This document shows, piece by piece, positions 42,274 through 50,680 of a stretch of 64,000 nucleotides of DNA. The position numbers and the translations under genes were made by a program. Where the stretch lies: contig JAWLCQ010000007.1 of NCBI GenBank assembly GCA_041687095.1, positions 1 to 64,000 on the forward strand. Direction: 5' to 3'. The notes under the pieces are model-generated. The model was not told where the DNA came from and searched no databases. It was given only the letters and a program-made list of their open reading frames with translations. Each line of letters opens with the position of its first letter. Position 1 is the stretch's first letter. This DNA comes from JAWLCQ01 sp041687095 (GTDB lineage: Bacteria; Planctomycetota; Phycisphaerae; SM23-33).

Positions 42274-42409
42274 GATCCGTTCTCCTTTCCCTCCGTGGAG
42301 GAAGGGGGAGCAGATACCATGGATACTCGATAGATGCAATGGGCTTTGGGAGGTGCGACCCAAAGATCGGAACCGGCCCAGCACCGCCAGACCCTTCTCT
42401 CAGGCACCA

Positions 42410-42690
42410 AATCTGAAATCCGAAGCACGAAATCCGAGACAAATTCGAATTCCGAAGGACCGAAATCCAAAACCCGGCCCCTCTGCGGAAGGCTTCGATT
42501 GCCCCTGCAGTCCTCGCAGGAACGGTCTTCGCCGTCTCGCTCGCCATCAGCGCCGCCGCTCTTCTGTGGATGCTCCTCCGCGTCCGCGAACCGCGGATCG
42601 TCCGGCTGGGGAGGTAGGAAAAGTCTCCTGGTTGATTGGCTGACTGGTTGAGTGGTTCACTGGCCAACCAATCAACCAGTCACCATCTAC
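42410..42690. repeat. Half CCGAAAT island plus inverted TGGTTGA octads
   Basis: Within the 465-bp gap 42274-42738. Positions 42410-42475 repeat the phrase AAATCCGAAGCACGAAATCC also present at 46059 and, reversed, at 35240, but here without its inverted partner. Positions 42627-42663 carry octads (CTGGTTGA, TTGGCTGA, GTGGTTCA) and 42664-42685 their reverse complement (CCAACCAATCAACCAGTCACC-like), a direct hairpin. Confidence 0.75.
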
Positions 42691-42738
42691 CCGCCAACCC
42701 CCTCCCCCCCCTCCCCGCCGGATGGTAGAATGCCGCCT

Positions 42739-43161
42739 ATGCTGATGCTCTCCAACAACGCGCTGCAGGTCCTGCCGATCCTGGCGGGAGTGTACTTCGC
42801 CTTCAACCTGGTCTCCGCCATCCGCATCCGCGGGTACATGAACGCCGTCGGGCGCAACGGGAACCTCTGGTTCCTAGCCACGCTCCTGTTCACGGCGATC
42901 CCGTACATGATCTTCGCGGTCTGGCACAACTTCGGGTGGCTGCTCCGCGGGAAGCCCAACGAAGGGATCGCCCCGCAGGACCGCGCGGGCGACCGGGGGA
43001 AGAGCCCCGCAGCGCCCGGCACTGGGACCTCCGCCCCACCGCCGATGACGCGCTGCCCGCACTGCGGAGCGGTCCTGCCCCCCGCCTCGCAGGGCCGCCA
43101 GGGCGGAGTGAACGCCTGCCCCAACTGCGGAATGGCCCGCGGGGAGGAGACCGTCGCATGA
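42739..43161 (+). CDS. Two-helix membrane protein with zinc ribbon
   Basis: A 140-residue protein. Two helices occupy about residues 7-28 and 43-68. A 30-residue proline- and glycine-rich linker leads to a C-terminal ribbon, CPHCGAVLPP then CPNCGMARG. Its stop overlaps the start of cinA by 4 bp (ATGA), so the two are co-translated. Start is uncertain: in-frame ATGs occur at 42730, 42739 and 42745, none with a ribosome site, and TAGAAT at 42726-42731 could be a -10 box giving a leaderless mRNA from 42739. Confidence 0.65.
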   Translation: MLMLSNNALQVLPILAGVYFAFNLVSAIRIRGYMNAVGRNGNLWFLATLLFTAIPYMIFAVWHNFGWLLRGKPNEGIAPQDRAGDRGKSPAAPGTGTSAPPPMTRCPHCGAVLPPASQGRQGGVNACPNCGMARGEETVA

Positions 43162-44396
43162 GGGCCGTCATCCTCGCCATCGGCAATGAACTGGTCACGG
43201 GGCAGACCGTGGACACCAACAGCGCGTGGCTCTCCCGCCGCTGCGCGGAACTGGGCATCGAGATCGTCGAGCACCGCACGGTCCGCGACGACCGCCCCCC
43301 CATCGCCGCAGCCCTCCGCGCGGCGGCGAGCGTGGCGGAGGCCGTCCTCGTCACCGGGGGGCTGGGCCCGACGGCCGACGACCTCTCCCGCCAGGGCCTC
43401 GCCGACGCCCTCGGGGGCGCGGAACTCGTTCTCGACGAGCGGTCGCTGGCCATCATCGCGGACTTCTTCCGCCGCCGCCACCGCGACATGATCCCCGCCA
43501 ACCGCATCCAGGCCATGATCCCCGCCGGGGCGAAGGCGATCGACAACCCCATCGGGACGGCCCCGGGCCTGTCGGCCGAGATCGACGGAACCCGCGTCTT
43601 CATCATGCCCGGGGTCCCCCGCGAGATGGAGTTGATGTTCAACGAGCACATCGCCCCCCTGCTGCACGCGGGCAACGGGGTGATCCTCCACGAGACGCTC
43701 CACTGCTTCGGGACGGGCGAGTCCGACATCGGGGCGAGGATCGAGGACCTCATGGACCGCTCCGCCGACCCGCTGGTGGGGACGACGGCGGCGGCGGGGA
43801 TCATCGGGGTGCGGATCACGGCGAAGGGGGCGACGCGCGACGACGCGCAGGCCAAGATCGACCGCATCGCCGCCGAGGTCCGCCACCGCCTGGGCACGCT
43901 CGTCTTCGGGCAGGGAACGGACACGCTGGGGAGCGTGGTCGGGGCCCTCCTCCGCGAGCGCAAGCAGACGCTCGCGACGGTCGAGAGCTGCACGGGCGGG
44001 CGGATCGGGGCGATGATCACCGACGTTCCCGGATCGAGCGAGTACTACCCCGGGGGCGTCATCGCCTACGCCAATGAGGTCAAGACGTCGCGGGTCGGCG
44101 TGCCGGAGGAGCTGCTGGCGTCGCACGGGGCGGTCAGCGCCCCCGTCGCCGCCGCCCTCGCCGAAGGCGCCCGCCGCGAGTTCGCCGCGGACTGGGGCGT
44201 GGGCGTGACGGGCATCGCGGGTCCGGGCGGGGGCACCCCGGACAAGCCGGTCGGCCTGGTGTACATCGCGGTCAGCGGCCCCGACGGGACCGAGGTCCAA
44301 GAGGGCCGCTACCCCGGCACGCGGGATCAGGTGCGGGAGCGGTCGGCGATGGCGGCATTGAACCTGCTGCGGCTGCGGATCGGGGCTACTGGTTGA
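43158..44396 (+). CDS. cinA: CinA family protein (nicotinamide-nucleotide amidase/competence-damage inducible)
   Basis: A 412-residue two-domain protein. The N-terminal MoaB/MogA-like domain (about 1-170) shows ILAIGNELVTGQTVDTN and TGGLGPTADDLSR, associated with ADP-ribose/NAD pyrophosphatase activity. The C-terminal CinA domain (about 255-410) has ATVESCTGGRIGAMI and VTGIAGPGGGTPDKPVG, the deamidase that turns NMN into NaMN for NAD recycling. The ATG at 43158 overlaps the membrane zinc-ribbon stop. Its 3-prime end overlaps the convergent gene by 11 bp. Confidence 0.92.
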   Translation: MRAVILAIGNELVTGQTVDTNSAWLSRRCAELGIEIVEHRTVRDDRPPIAAALRAAASVAEAVLVTGGLGPTADDLSRQGLADALGGAELVLDERSLAIIADFFRRRHRDMIPANRIQAMIPAGAKAIDNPIGTAPGLSAEIDGTRVFIMPGVPREMELMFNEHIAPLLHAGNGVILHETLHCFGTGESDIGARIEDLMDRSADPLVGTTAAAGIIGVRITAKGATRDDAQAKIDRIAAEVRHRLGTLVFGQGTDTLGSVVGALLRERKQTLATVESCTGGRIGAMITDVPGSSEYYPGGVIAYANEVKTSRVGVPEELLASHGAVSAPVAAALAEGARREFAADWGVGVTGIAGPGGGTPDKPVGLVYIAVSGPDGTEVQEGRYPGTRDQVRERSAMAALNLLRLRIGATG

Positions 44397-45879
44397 ACGG
44401 GTAGCGCCCGAGTGCGACGATCTGCCCGCGGGGGTTGTAGTAATGGGCCGCGAACTCCCGCCCGTTCAGGGCCGTCAACACCAACCCGTAGTGGTTGCCG
44501 CGGATCGCGTCGAGCAGTTCCTCGGGGGTGGGCCCGACGCGGGCGGCGTTGAAGCGCGTCTCGAAGTGGCAGAGGAAGCGGCAGAGGGCGTCGCGGCCCT
44601 CCACCTGCAGTTTCCGCGGCTCGGCGTAGCGGAGGTCGTCCCCGGTCTCCGTCGGTTCGGCCATGTAGAGCTTGGGCATGGCCTGCCCGGCCTCGTAGAA
44701 CACGAGCCCCCCCCACCCGCCGGTCGTATCCGCCCGGTCCTGGTCCGCCACGATCCCGAACTGCACCTGCCGCACCGGCTGCTGGAGCATCTGCGTCAGC
44801 AGGTGCAGGTTCCACAGGTCCGCGTGCGACAGCGAGTCGACCTGCAGGACGAAGTCGTCGGTCTGGTTCGCCGACTGGGGGGCCGCAACGGCGCGGACGG
44901 GCTTGGCGCGGACGATGGCATTGCGGACGGTGTCGATGAGTTCCTTGCGTGGCAGGTCCTTGCGGAGCGGGTCGCGTCCGAGGCGGGACAGCAGGTGGAA
45001 GTCGCGGACGTTGAACACGTACCCGCTCTCGCGCGACCAGCGTTGGGCGGTCGCGACGGCCGCGGTGACCAGGTCGGGCTGGCGGGAGGCGACGGCGGTG
45101 GCGTGGACGGTCTGGATGAGTTCGGCCCCGCTGACGGGAACGTAGCCCAGTTCGTCGATGAACTGCTGCATGGCCCGCATGGCGACGGTTTTGGGGGGCA
45201 GGGCGAGCAGGAGGCGCTTGAGCTGCGGGGGTTCGAGGCGCGACCCGAGGATCTCGATGGCCGACCCGCGGGCGTGGAAGTCGGGCTGGTTGAGGGCGTT
45301 GGCGAGGGCCTGATCCCACGGGGCGCCGGAGAGGCGTTCGACGACGGCGCGGAAGCGAAACTCGTCGGCCCCCCCGGCCTTCTGCCGGGCCCAGACCTGG
45401 GTAAGCTCGGCCAGCGCGCCGGGAACCGGGTTGCGGGTGAGCCAGTTGAAGATGGCGTCGCGGAGGGCCCCGGGCTCGTCGATCCGCGGCAGGAGGCGGA
45501 GGACGTACTGCCCCGCGTCCTGGTGCCCGACCCGCAGGAGGTACTCCAGGGCGGCGAGTTGGAGGGGCTCGGGGACGTTGGGAGCGGCGAGGAGTTCGGC
45601 GACCTGGGAGGCGGCCTCCCCGCGCCCGGCGCCGCAGCGGTTCACCACCGCCAACGACTCCAGCCGCTGCTCCACGGGCAGCGAAGCGTCCATGACGCGG
45701 CGGAGGTTGAAGAGGCGGACGACGTAGTCGGGGTATCGCTCGCGCGGTGACCGCTGGTGCTGCGCATCGTAGTCCGCCACCGTCGCCGGGGGCATCCCCG
45801 CCCCGAACCGCTCGCCCCCCAGCCCCGGAGAGGCGAGGACGGCCAGGACGATCCATACTGCTATCAAACTCTTCCGCAT
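44386..45879 (-). CDS. Secreted HEAT-like repeat protein of unknown function
   Basis: A 497-residue protein with a signal peptide (residues 1-21, ending GLGG). Residues about 50-300 are alpha-helical repeats of roughly 35 residues of the HEAT type (for example LQLAALEYLLRVGHQDAGQYVLRLLPRID). The last 150 residues form a separate beta-rich domain with two clustered histidines and cysteines (CRFLCHFE). ATG at 45879 gives the clean signal peptide; ATG 45894 is possible. It overlaps cinA tail-to-tail by 11 bp. Confidence 0.7.
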   Translation of the reverse strand: MRKSLIAVWIVLAVLASPGLGGERFGAGMPPATVADYDAQHQRSPRERYPDYVVRLFNLRRVMDASLPVEQRLESLAVVNRCGAGRGEAASQVAELLAAPNVPEPLQLAALEYLLRVGHQDAGQYVLRLLPRIDEPGALRDAIFNWLTRNPVPGALAELTQVWARQKAGGADEFRFRAVVERLSGAPWDQALANALNQPDFHARGSAIEILGSRLEPPQLKRLLLALPPKTVAMRAMQQFIDELGYVPVSGAELIQTVHATAVASRQPDLVTAAVATAQRWSRESGYVFNVRDFHLLSRLGRDPLRKDLPRKELIDTVRNAIVRAKPVRAVAAPQSANQTDDFVLQVDSLSHADLWNLHLLTQMLQQPVRQVQFGIVADQDRADTTGGWGGLVFYEAGQAMPKLYMAEPTETGDDLRYAEPRKLQVEGRDALCRFLCHFETRFNAARVGPTPEELLDAIRGNHYGLVLTALNGREFAAHYYNPRGQIVALGRYPFNQ

Positions 45880-46049
45880 CCCTGGGTATCCCATCTCTTC
45901 GGGTGACTGAACGCCCAATGTCGCATCATAGCGAGCGGCGGGCGGGCGAGGCAATGGCGATGCGCGCCCGGCGGCCAGGGCAGCGTGCCCGGAGAATGAT
46001 GGGGCGCTGTGCGTGGCACTGCCGGTCGTCAATCCAGGCGCCCCCGCCT

Positions 46050-46250
46050 GTCCAAATCCGAAATCCGAAGCACGAAATCCGAAACAAATCCAAAACCCCA
46101 AATACGAAATCCAAAACCGCTGCGCAGTCATGCGCGATTCGGAGTCGCAAGGAGCCCCTGCGCACCGGGGACCCGTTTGGGATTTCGGATTTCGCGCTTC
46201 GGACTTGTTTCGAATTTCGGTTTTCGGGTTTCGAATTTGGGCGGCGCTCG
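46050..46250. repeat. Inverted CCGAAAT arrays, island G
   Basis: In the 446-bp gap 45880-46325. The left side (46055-46120) reads AAATCCGAAGCACGAAATCC and similar; the right side (46187-46245) has ATTTCGGATTTCGCGCTTCG and TTGTTTCGAATTTCGG. The spacer is a unique stretch of about 65 bp. This island lies between divergent genes, so it is not simply a terminator. The tyrS promoter follows at 46287-46315. Confidence 0.82.
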
Positions 46251-46286
46251 TGGGGTCCCACCAAGAACCGGCCGCCCGGCGGGTCC

Positions 46287-46315
46287 TTGCGTGATTCGCA
46301 GTGGCGGGCTAGACT
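46287..46315 (+). promoter_or_regulatory. tyrS promoter
   Basis: -35 TTGCGT (46287-46292), 17-bp spacer, -10 TAGACT (46310-46315). The ATG at 46326 begins 10 bp after the -10 box and has no Shine-Dalgarno, so the mRNA leader would be about 0-5 nt. Confidence 0.55.
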
Positions 46316-46325
46316 TTTGGGTTCT

Positions 46326-47543
46326 ATGAGCCAGATAAGCGACAAACCGATCCCCGAACAGGTCCAGTTCCTCCTCCGCGGCGCCGACGCCGTCTACACC
46401 CCCGAGGAACTCACCGAGCGCCTCCGCGCATCCCAGGCGAGCGGGACGCCCCTGCGGGTCAAGCTGGGGCTCGACCCCACCGCCCCCGATATCCACCTCG
46501 GGCACACCGTGGTCCTGCGGAAGATGCGGCAGTTCCAGGACCTCGGGCACACCGCCGTCCTGATCATCGGGGACTACACCGCCCGCATCGGGGACCCCAG
46601 CGGAGTGAACAAGACCCGACCGGTGCTGACGCCCGAGGAGATCCAGGCCAACGCCCAGACCTACTTCGACCAGGCGGGCAAGATCCTCGACACCTCCCCG
46701 GGCAAGCTCGAGGTCCGCCCCAACAGCGAGTGGCTCGACGGGCTGAGCTTCGCCGACGTCATCAAACTCGCCGCCCAGATGACCGTCGCCCGCATGATGG
46801 AGCGCGACACCTTCGAGATCCGCTACAAGGCGGGCGTGCCCATCGGGGTCCACGAGTTCCTCTACCCACTCATGCAGGGCTACGACTCCGTCTGCATCCA
46901 CGCCGACGTCGAACTCGGGGGCACCGACCAGACGTTCAACAACCTCGTCGGGCGCGACCTGCAGGCCAACGCCGGCCAGAAGTCCCAGATCGTGCTCATC
47001 ATGCCCATCCTCGTCGGGCTCGACGGGACGCAGAAGATGAGCAAGTCCAAGGGCAACTACATCGGGGTCACCGACGAGCCCAACGACATGTTCGGGAAGG
47101 TCATGTCCATCCCGGACAGCCTGATGGAGAACTACTTCACGCTCCTGACCCCCCTGCCCGCCGACGAGATCGCCGCGCTCGTGGACCCCGGAAAGACCCA
47201 TCCGCGAAAGGCCAAGGCGATGCTCGGACGCATGATCGTGGAGCAGTACCACGGACCCGCCGCCGCCGCCGCCGCCGAGGGCGAGTTCGACCGCGTCTTC
47301 GCCCAGGGCGACGTGCCCACCGACATGCCCGAGATCCGCCCCCCGGCCAACCGCATGAACGTCGTCGACCTCATCGTCGCCGCCGACTTCGCCAAGTCCA
47401 AGGGCGAGGCCCGCCGCCTCGTCCAGCAGAACGCCGTCTCCCTCGACGCCAACAAGATCGACTCCATCGACGCCGAACTCGACCTCGCCGCCGGCCAGGT
47501 CCTGCGCGTCGGGAAGCGACGGTTCGGACGCATTACCCTTTGA
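46326..47543 (+). CDS. tyrS: Tyrosyl-tRNA synthetase
   Basis: A 405-residue class I synthetase of the longer bacterial (TyrZ-like) type. The HIGH motif appears as DIHLGHTVVL (about residues 55-64), the tyrosine pocket includes GGTDQTFN, and the KMSKS loop is intact as QKMSKSKGN (about 235). A C-terminal S4 RNA-binding domain covers about 340-405 (ARRLVQQNAVSLDA). It charges tRNA-Tyr. The start has no ribosome site and a very short leader. Confidence 0.95.
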   Translation: MSQISDKPIPEQVQFLLRGADAVYTPEELTERLRASQASGTPLRVKLGLDPTAPDIHLGHTVVLRKMRQFQDLGHTAVLIIGDYTARIGDPSGVNKTRPVLTPEEIQANAQTYFDQAGKILDTSPGKLEVRPNSEWLDGLSFADVIKLAAQMTVARMMERDTFEIRYKAGVPIGVHEFLYPLMQGYDSVCIHADVELGGTDQTFNNLVGRDLQANAGQKSQIVLIMPILVGLDGTQKMSKSKGNYIGVTDEPNDMFGKVMSIPDSLMENYFTLLTPLPADEIAALVDPGKTHPRKAKAMLGRMIVEQYHGPAAAAAAEGEFDRVFAQGDVPTDMPEIRPPANRMNVVDLIVAADFAKSKGEARRLVQQNAVSLDANKIDSIDAELDLAAGQVLRVGKRRFGRITL

Positions 47544-47575
47544 CGCCAGATTGAGAATCCCCGGAAGAATGGGCG

Positions 47576-47735
47576 GGGATGAACGCAGATGGAGAGCAGA
47601 GGCACTAGGGACTAGGGACCAGGCACTAGGGAAGAAGAGGAACAGGTCCCTTGATAGGCCGCTTCTTCCTGGTCCCTGTTGCCTCTTGCCCAGTGCTTTT
47701 CTTCATCTGCGTTCATCTGCGTTCATCCCCGCTGA
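47576..47735. repeat. Nested inverted repeats between tyrS and the URO-D-like gene
   Basis: GGGGATGAACGCAGAT near 47575-47590 is matched by ATCTGCGTTCATCCCC near 47715-47730, the latter preceded by another CATCTGCGTT copy. Inside lie ACTAGGG heptads (47605-47635) and the partly complementary GGTCCCTGTTGCCTCTTGCCCAGTGC (about 47670-47695). Another member of the array-plus-reverse-complement class. Confidence 0.75.
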
Positions 47736-47780
47736 CTCTTCTGGTACGATCAGTGAGACCTGGGACCCGGAGGAAGACGA

Positions 47781-49010
47781 ATGGCGGACTCAAAGAGAGA
47801 CATCGCGGTCCTGCGGGACCTGACGAAGCGGTACATGGAGGTCGCGACGAGTCCCCAGCAGCAGGAGCTGCGCGGCCTGTGGCGGGACCACAACTCGCTT
47901 CTCAAGACGCGCCCGCTGGTGTACGTCCGCGGGGGCCGCTGCTGGAGCGAGGTGCCCGAGATCACGCAGCTCCAGTGCGAGGACGGGCTGCTCCGCATGT
48001 TCGAGGGCGCCCTGCGGACGGACCTGTTCCGCGCGTCGCTCGGGGGCGACGACGTGTTCGAGCCCTGGATCACCGTGGGCGCCGGCCACAAGTGCCGCGG
48101 GTGGGGCCTGTCGAGCTCCCGCACGCACACCGACTTCGCCAAGGGCTCGTGGAAGGCCGACTACCCCCTCAAGGACGAGTCCGACGTCGAGAAGATGCAC
48201 TCGCCCTGGCACGAGATCGACGAGGAGGCGACCGCCCGCAACGCCGCCCGCATCACCGAGATCCTCGGGGACCTCACGACCATCCACGTCGACCGCGCCC
48301 CCGCCTACCGCGTCTGGTCGGCCGACCTGTCGACGGACCTGGGATACCTCCGCGGGATCGAGAACCTCATGCTCGACATGATCGACCGCCCTGAGTGGCT
48401 CCACCGGCTCCTGGCGTTCATGCGCGACGGGGTCCTCCGCACCCACGCCCAGGCCGAGGCCGCCGGGGACTGGTCCCTCGCCGAGCACCAGAACCAGTCC
48501 ATCCCCTATGCCCGCGAACTCGCCGACCCCGCCCCCAACACCCACGGCGTGAAGCGCAAGCAGCTCTGGGGCTACCTCGCCGCCCAGGAACTCACCCTCG
48601 TCTCCCCCGCCATGCACGACGAGTTCATGCTCCAGTACCAGATCCCCATCCTCCGGGAGTTCGGGCTCGTCGCGTACGGCTGCTGCGAGGACCTGACGAA
48701 CAAGATCGACATCCTCCGCCAGATCCCCAACCTCCGCCGCATCGCCGTCGTCCCCCGCGCCGACGTGAAGAAGTCGGCCGAGCAGATCGGGACGGACTAC
48801 GTCATGTCCTGGCGGCCCAACCCGGCGGAGATGGTCTGCTGCGGGTACGACGAGTCCCGCGTCCGCCGCATCGTCACCGACGCCCTCGACGCCACCCGCG
48901 GGCAGCATATTGACATTACGCTCAAGGACGTCGACACCATCGAGAACGACCCCGGGCGACTGCGGAAGTGGACGCGCTTAGTGAAGGACATTTGCGAGGA
49001 TTACGCGTAG
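47781..49010 (+). CDS. URO-D-like (uroporphyrinogen decarboxylase family) protein
   Basis: A 409-residue protein of the URO-D/MtaA/CmuA superfamily, TIM-barrel proteins that include haem-pathway decarboxylases and corrinoid-dependent methyltransferases. Features include the CEDLTNKID segment and the C-terminal PAEMVCCGYDESRVRRI. Divergence and the Cys pairs (GCCED, CCGYD) favour a corrinoid or thiol methyltransferase relative over HemE. ATG at 47781 follows GGAGGAAGACGA. No corrinoid-binding protein is next to it. It precedes the radical SAM gene on the same strand. Confidence 0.75.
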   Translation: MADSKRDIAVLRDLTKRYMEVATSPQQQELRGLWRDHNSLLKTRPLVYVRGGRCWSEVPEITQLQCEDGLLRMFEGALRTDLFRASLGGDDVFEPWITVGAGHKCRGWGLSSSRTHTDFAKGSWKADYPLKDESDVEKMHSPWHEIDEEATARNAARITEILGDLTTIHVDRAPAYRVWSADLSTDLGYLRGIENLMLDMIDRPEWLHRLLAFMRDGVLRTHAQAEAAGDWSLAEHQNQSIPYARELADPAPNTHGVKRKQLWGYLAAQELTLVSPAMHDEFMLQYQIPILREFGLVAYGCCEDLTNKIDILRQIPNLRRIAVVPRADVKKSAEQIGTDYVMSWRPNPAEMVCCGYDESRVRRIVTDALDATRGQHIDITLKDVDTIENDPGRLRKWTRLVKDICEDYA

Positions 49011-49020
49011 TCGATGGTGA

Positions 49021-49250
49021 GGCGATTTGGGATTTGGGATTTCGGATTTGGCCCGTGGAATACGAAACGTGGGCGACAAATGGGACCGTGGGCCGCAGAG
49101 ACGCAGAGGACGCAGAGAAGGCGTGCTGCTCAACGGTTCTCCTCTCTGAGTCTCTGCGTCTCTGCGGCCTGTTCTCAAGCGGCTGCCTTCGCCACCCCGC
49201 TCCCGGATGCCATGGCCCAAATCCGAAATCCGAAATCCCAAATCCGAAAT
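49021..49250. repeat. Nested inverted repeats, island I
   Basis: Outer arrays: TTTGGGATTTGGGATTTCGG (49025-49048) and CCGAAATCCGAAATCCCAAA (about 49218-49245). Inner arrays: CCGCAGAGACGCAGAGGACG (about 49093-49115) and CTGAGTCTCTGCGTCTCTGC (about 49147-49168). Two different units are nested as concentric inverted pairs around a 30-bp centre. Confidence 0.85.
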
Positions 49251-49291
49251 TGCCCCCCTCCCCCCTGGATCCATGAACCGAGCATAACGCC

Positions 49292-50596
49292 ATGTACAAA
49301 CTGAATCCTCCCCACGTCTACATCCACGAGTCCGTCCGCAACGCCCCGAAGCTCAACGCCCGTGCGGAGGCGGTCATCGCCGCCCTCGTCAACCGCCCCC
49401 CCGTGACGGTCTACCGCGACGAGGACCTCCCGCGGATGATCCGCGAGGAGGGCCTCCTCGCCAACCGCCGCTGGATGGGGACGATGGACGACATCCCCGA
49501 CCCTATCCTGCTGCTCAACACCTTCCGCTTCGACGGGCGGAGGGAGGAGCGGATGGCGTTCGTCGAGCGCGAGTGCGGCGTGTCGGGCTTCCACACCGCC
49601 GAGGCCCTCGCGGGCTACGGGCCCTTCGACTGGTGGAACAGCGGGCTTTCCGGGTGGAAGCATCCCGACGTCGCCTGCCGCCCCTGCTGGCGGGTGCACC
49701 TGCAGAACGGCTGCGCGCACAAGTGCCACTACTGCGGGCTGGGTGGGATGCTGGCGGCCATGCTGAACGTCGAGGAGTACCTCGAGCACTTCGCCCGCCT
49801 CATCGACGCGCACCCCTGGCAGGAGACGTACCTGCTGGAGGACGACGCGGACGTGCTGGGCCTGGAGCCCGAGATCGACTGCACCGGGCCCATCATCGAC
49901 TTCTTCGGGACCCTCCCGGACCGCTACGTCATCCTCCACACCAAGTCCGCCAACGTGGACTGGATGGTCGACCGCCCGCACAACGGGAAGACCATCGTGG
50001 TGTGGAGCATCTCGGGGCGGGGGCAGTCCGAGCGGTTCGAGCCCGTCTGCGGGACGCTCGACGAACGCATCTCCGCCGCCCGCACGCTGCAGGAGGCGGG
50101 CTACCCGATCCGCTACAAGTTCAAGCCCATCATCCCCGTCCGCTCGTGGCGAACCGACGCCAGCGAGGCCATCGCCCGCATCTTCGAGCACACCCGCCCC
50201 GACGTCATCAGCCTGGCGTGCTTCATGTGGGTGGACGTCGACGGGATGAAGCAGTGCCTCGACCCCGACGCCCTGGACCCCGCCTTCCTCGCCGCCGCCG
50301 AGAACGCCCGCGAGTCCATGGTCCCCCACAATACCCGCCCCTTCCCCGAGGACCTGCGGGCCGAGGTCTACCAGCACTACCTCGCTGAGATCCGCCGCCA
50401 CGACCCCGACGTGCCCGTGTCGATCTCGACGGAGTCGCTGGACCTGTGGAAGCGGCTGGGCCCGGCGCTGGGGGCCGACTGGCGGACCTACACCTGCGGC
50501 TGCGGGCCGCAATCCACCCCCGGGCGAAAGGTCCTCCCCTGCAACCCCTACGCCGTCGCGGGAGGCGGCCCGGTGGGAGGGTTCGAAACCCTCTGA
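49292..50596 (+). CDS. Spore photoproduct lyase-like radical SAM protein
   Basis: A 434-residue radical SAM protein. The cluster motif CAHKCHYC (C-x3-C-x2-C, about residues 145-152) sits in HLQNGCAHKCHYCGLGG. Downstream text ILHTKSANVDWMV, DRPHNGKTIVVWSISGR, FEPVCGTLDERISAARTLQEAGYPI follows the DNA-repair spore photoproduct lyase (SplB) closely. A spore role is unlikely in this organism, so a different lesion or nucleotide substrate is possible. A small hairpin (GAGGGTT-cga-AACCCTC, 50577-50593) straddles its 3-prime end. Confidence 0.82.
   Translation: MYKLNPPHVYIHESVRNAPKLNARAEAVIAALVNRPPVTVYRDEDLPRMIREEGLLANRRWMGTMDDIPDPILLLNTFRFDGRREERMAFVERECGVSGFHTAEALAGYGPFDWWNSGLSGWKHPDVACRPCWRVHLQNGCAHKCHYCGLGGMLAAMLNVEEYLEHFARLIDAHPWQETYLLEDDADVLGLEPEIDCTGPIIDFFGTLPDRYVILHTKSANVDWMVDRPHNGKTIVVWSISGRGQSERFEPVCGTLDERISAARTLQEAGYPIRYKFKPIIPVRSWRTDASEAIARIFEHTRPDVISLACFMWVDVDGMKQCLDPDALDPAFLAAAENARESMVPHNTRPFPEDLRAEVYQHYLAEIRRHDPDVPVSISTESLDLWKRLGPALGADWRTYTCGCGPQSTPGRKVLPCNPYAVAGGGPVGGFETL
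50577..50593 (+). terminator. Short hairpin at the 3-prime end of the radical SAM gene
   Basis: A 7-bp stem, GAGGGTT/AACCCTC, with a 3-nt loop. It overlaps the last codons and lacks a clear T tract, so a terminator role is only tentative. Its GGTTCGAAACC core mimics a tRNA T-arm but is not part of a tRNA. Confidence 0.3.
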
Positions 50597-50680
50597 TTCC
50601 TCCCAAGAGAATGCCGACATATCTGATGCACGCATGTGGATTGGCTTCCGGGCTCCTATAGTTGACTGGGATCCACTCCG

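Noticed and set aside
50571..50600. GGTTCGAAACC resembling a tRNA T-arm
   Set aside because: No anticodon arm, D-arm or acceptor stem can be folded around it and it lies inside the end of the radical SAM coding sequence.
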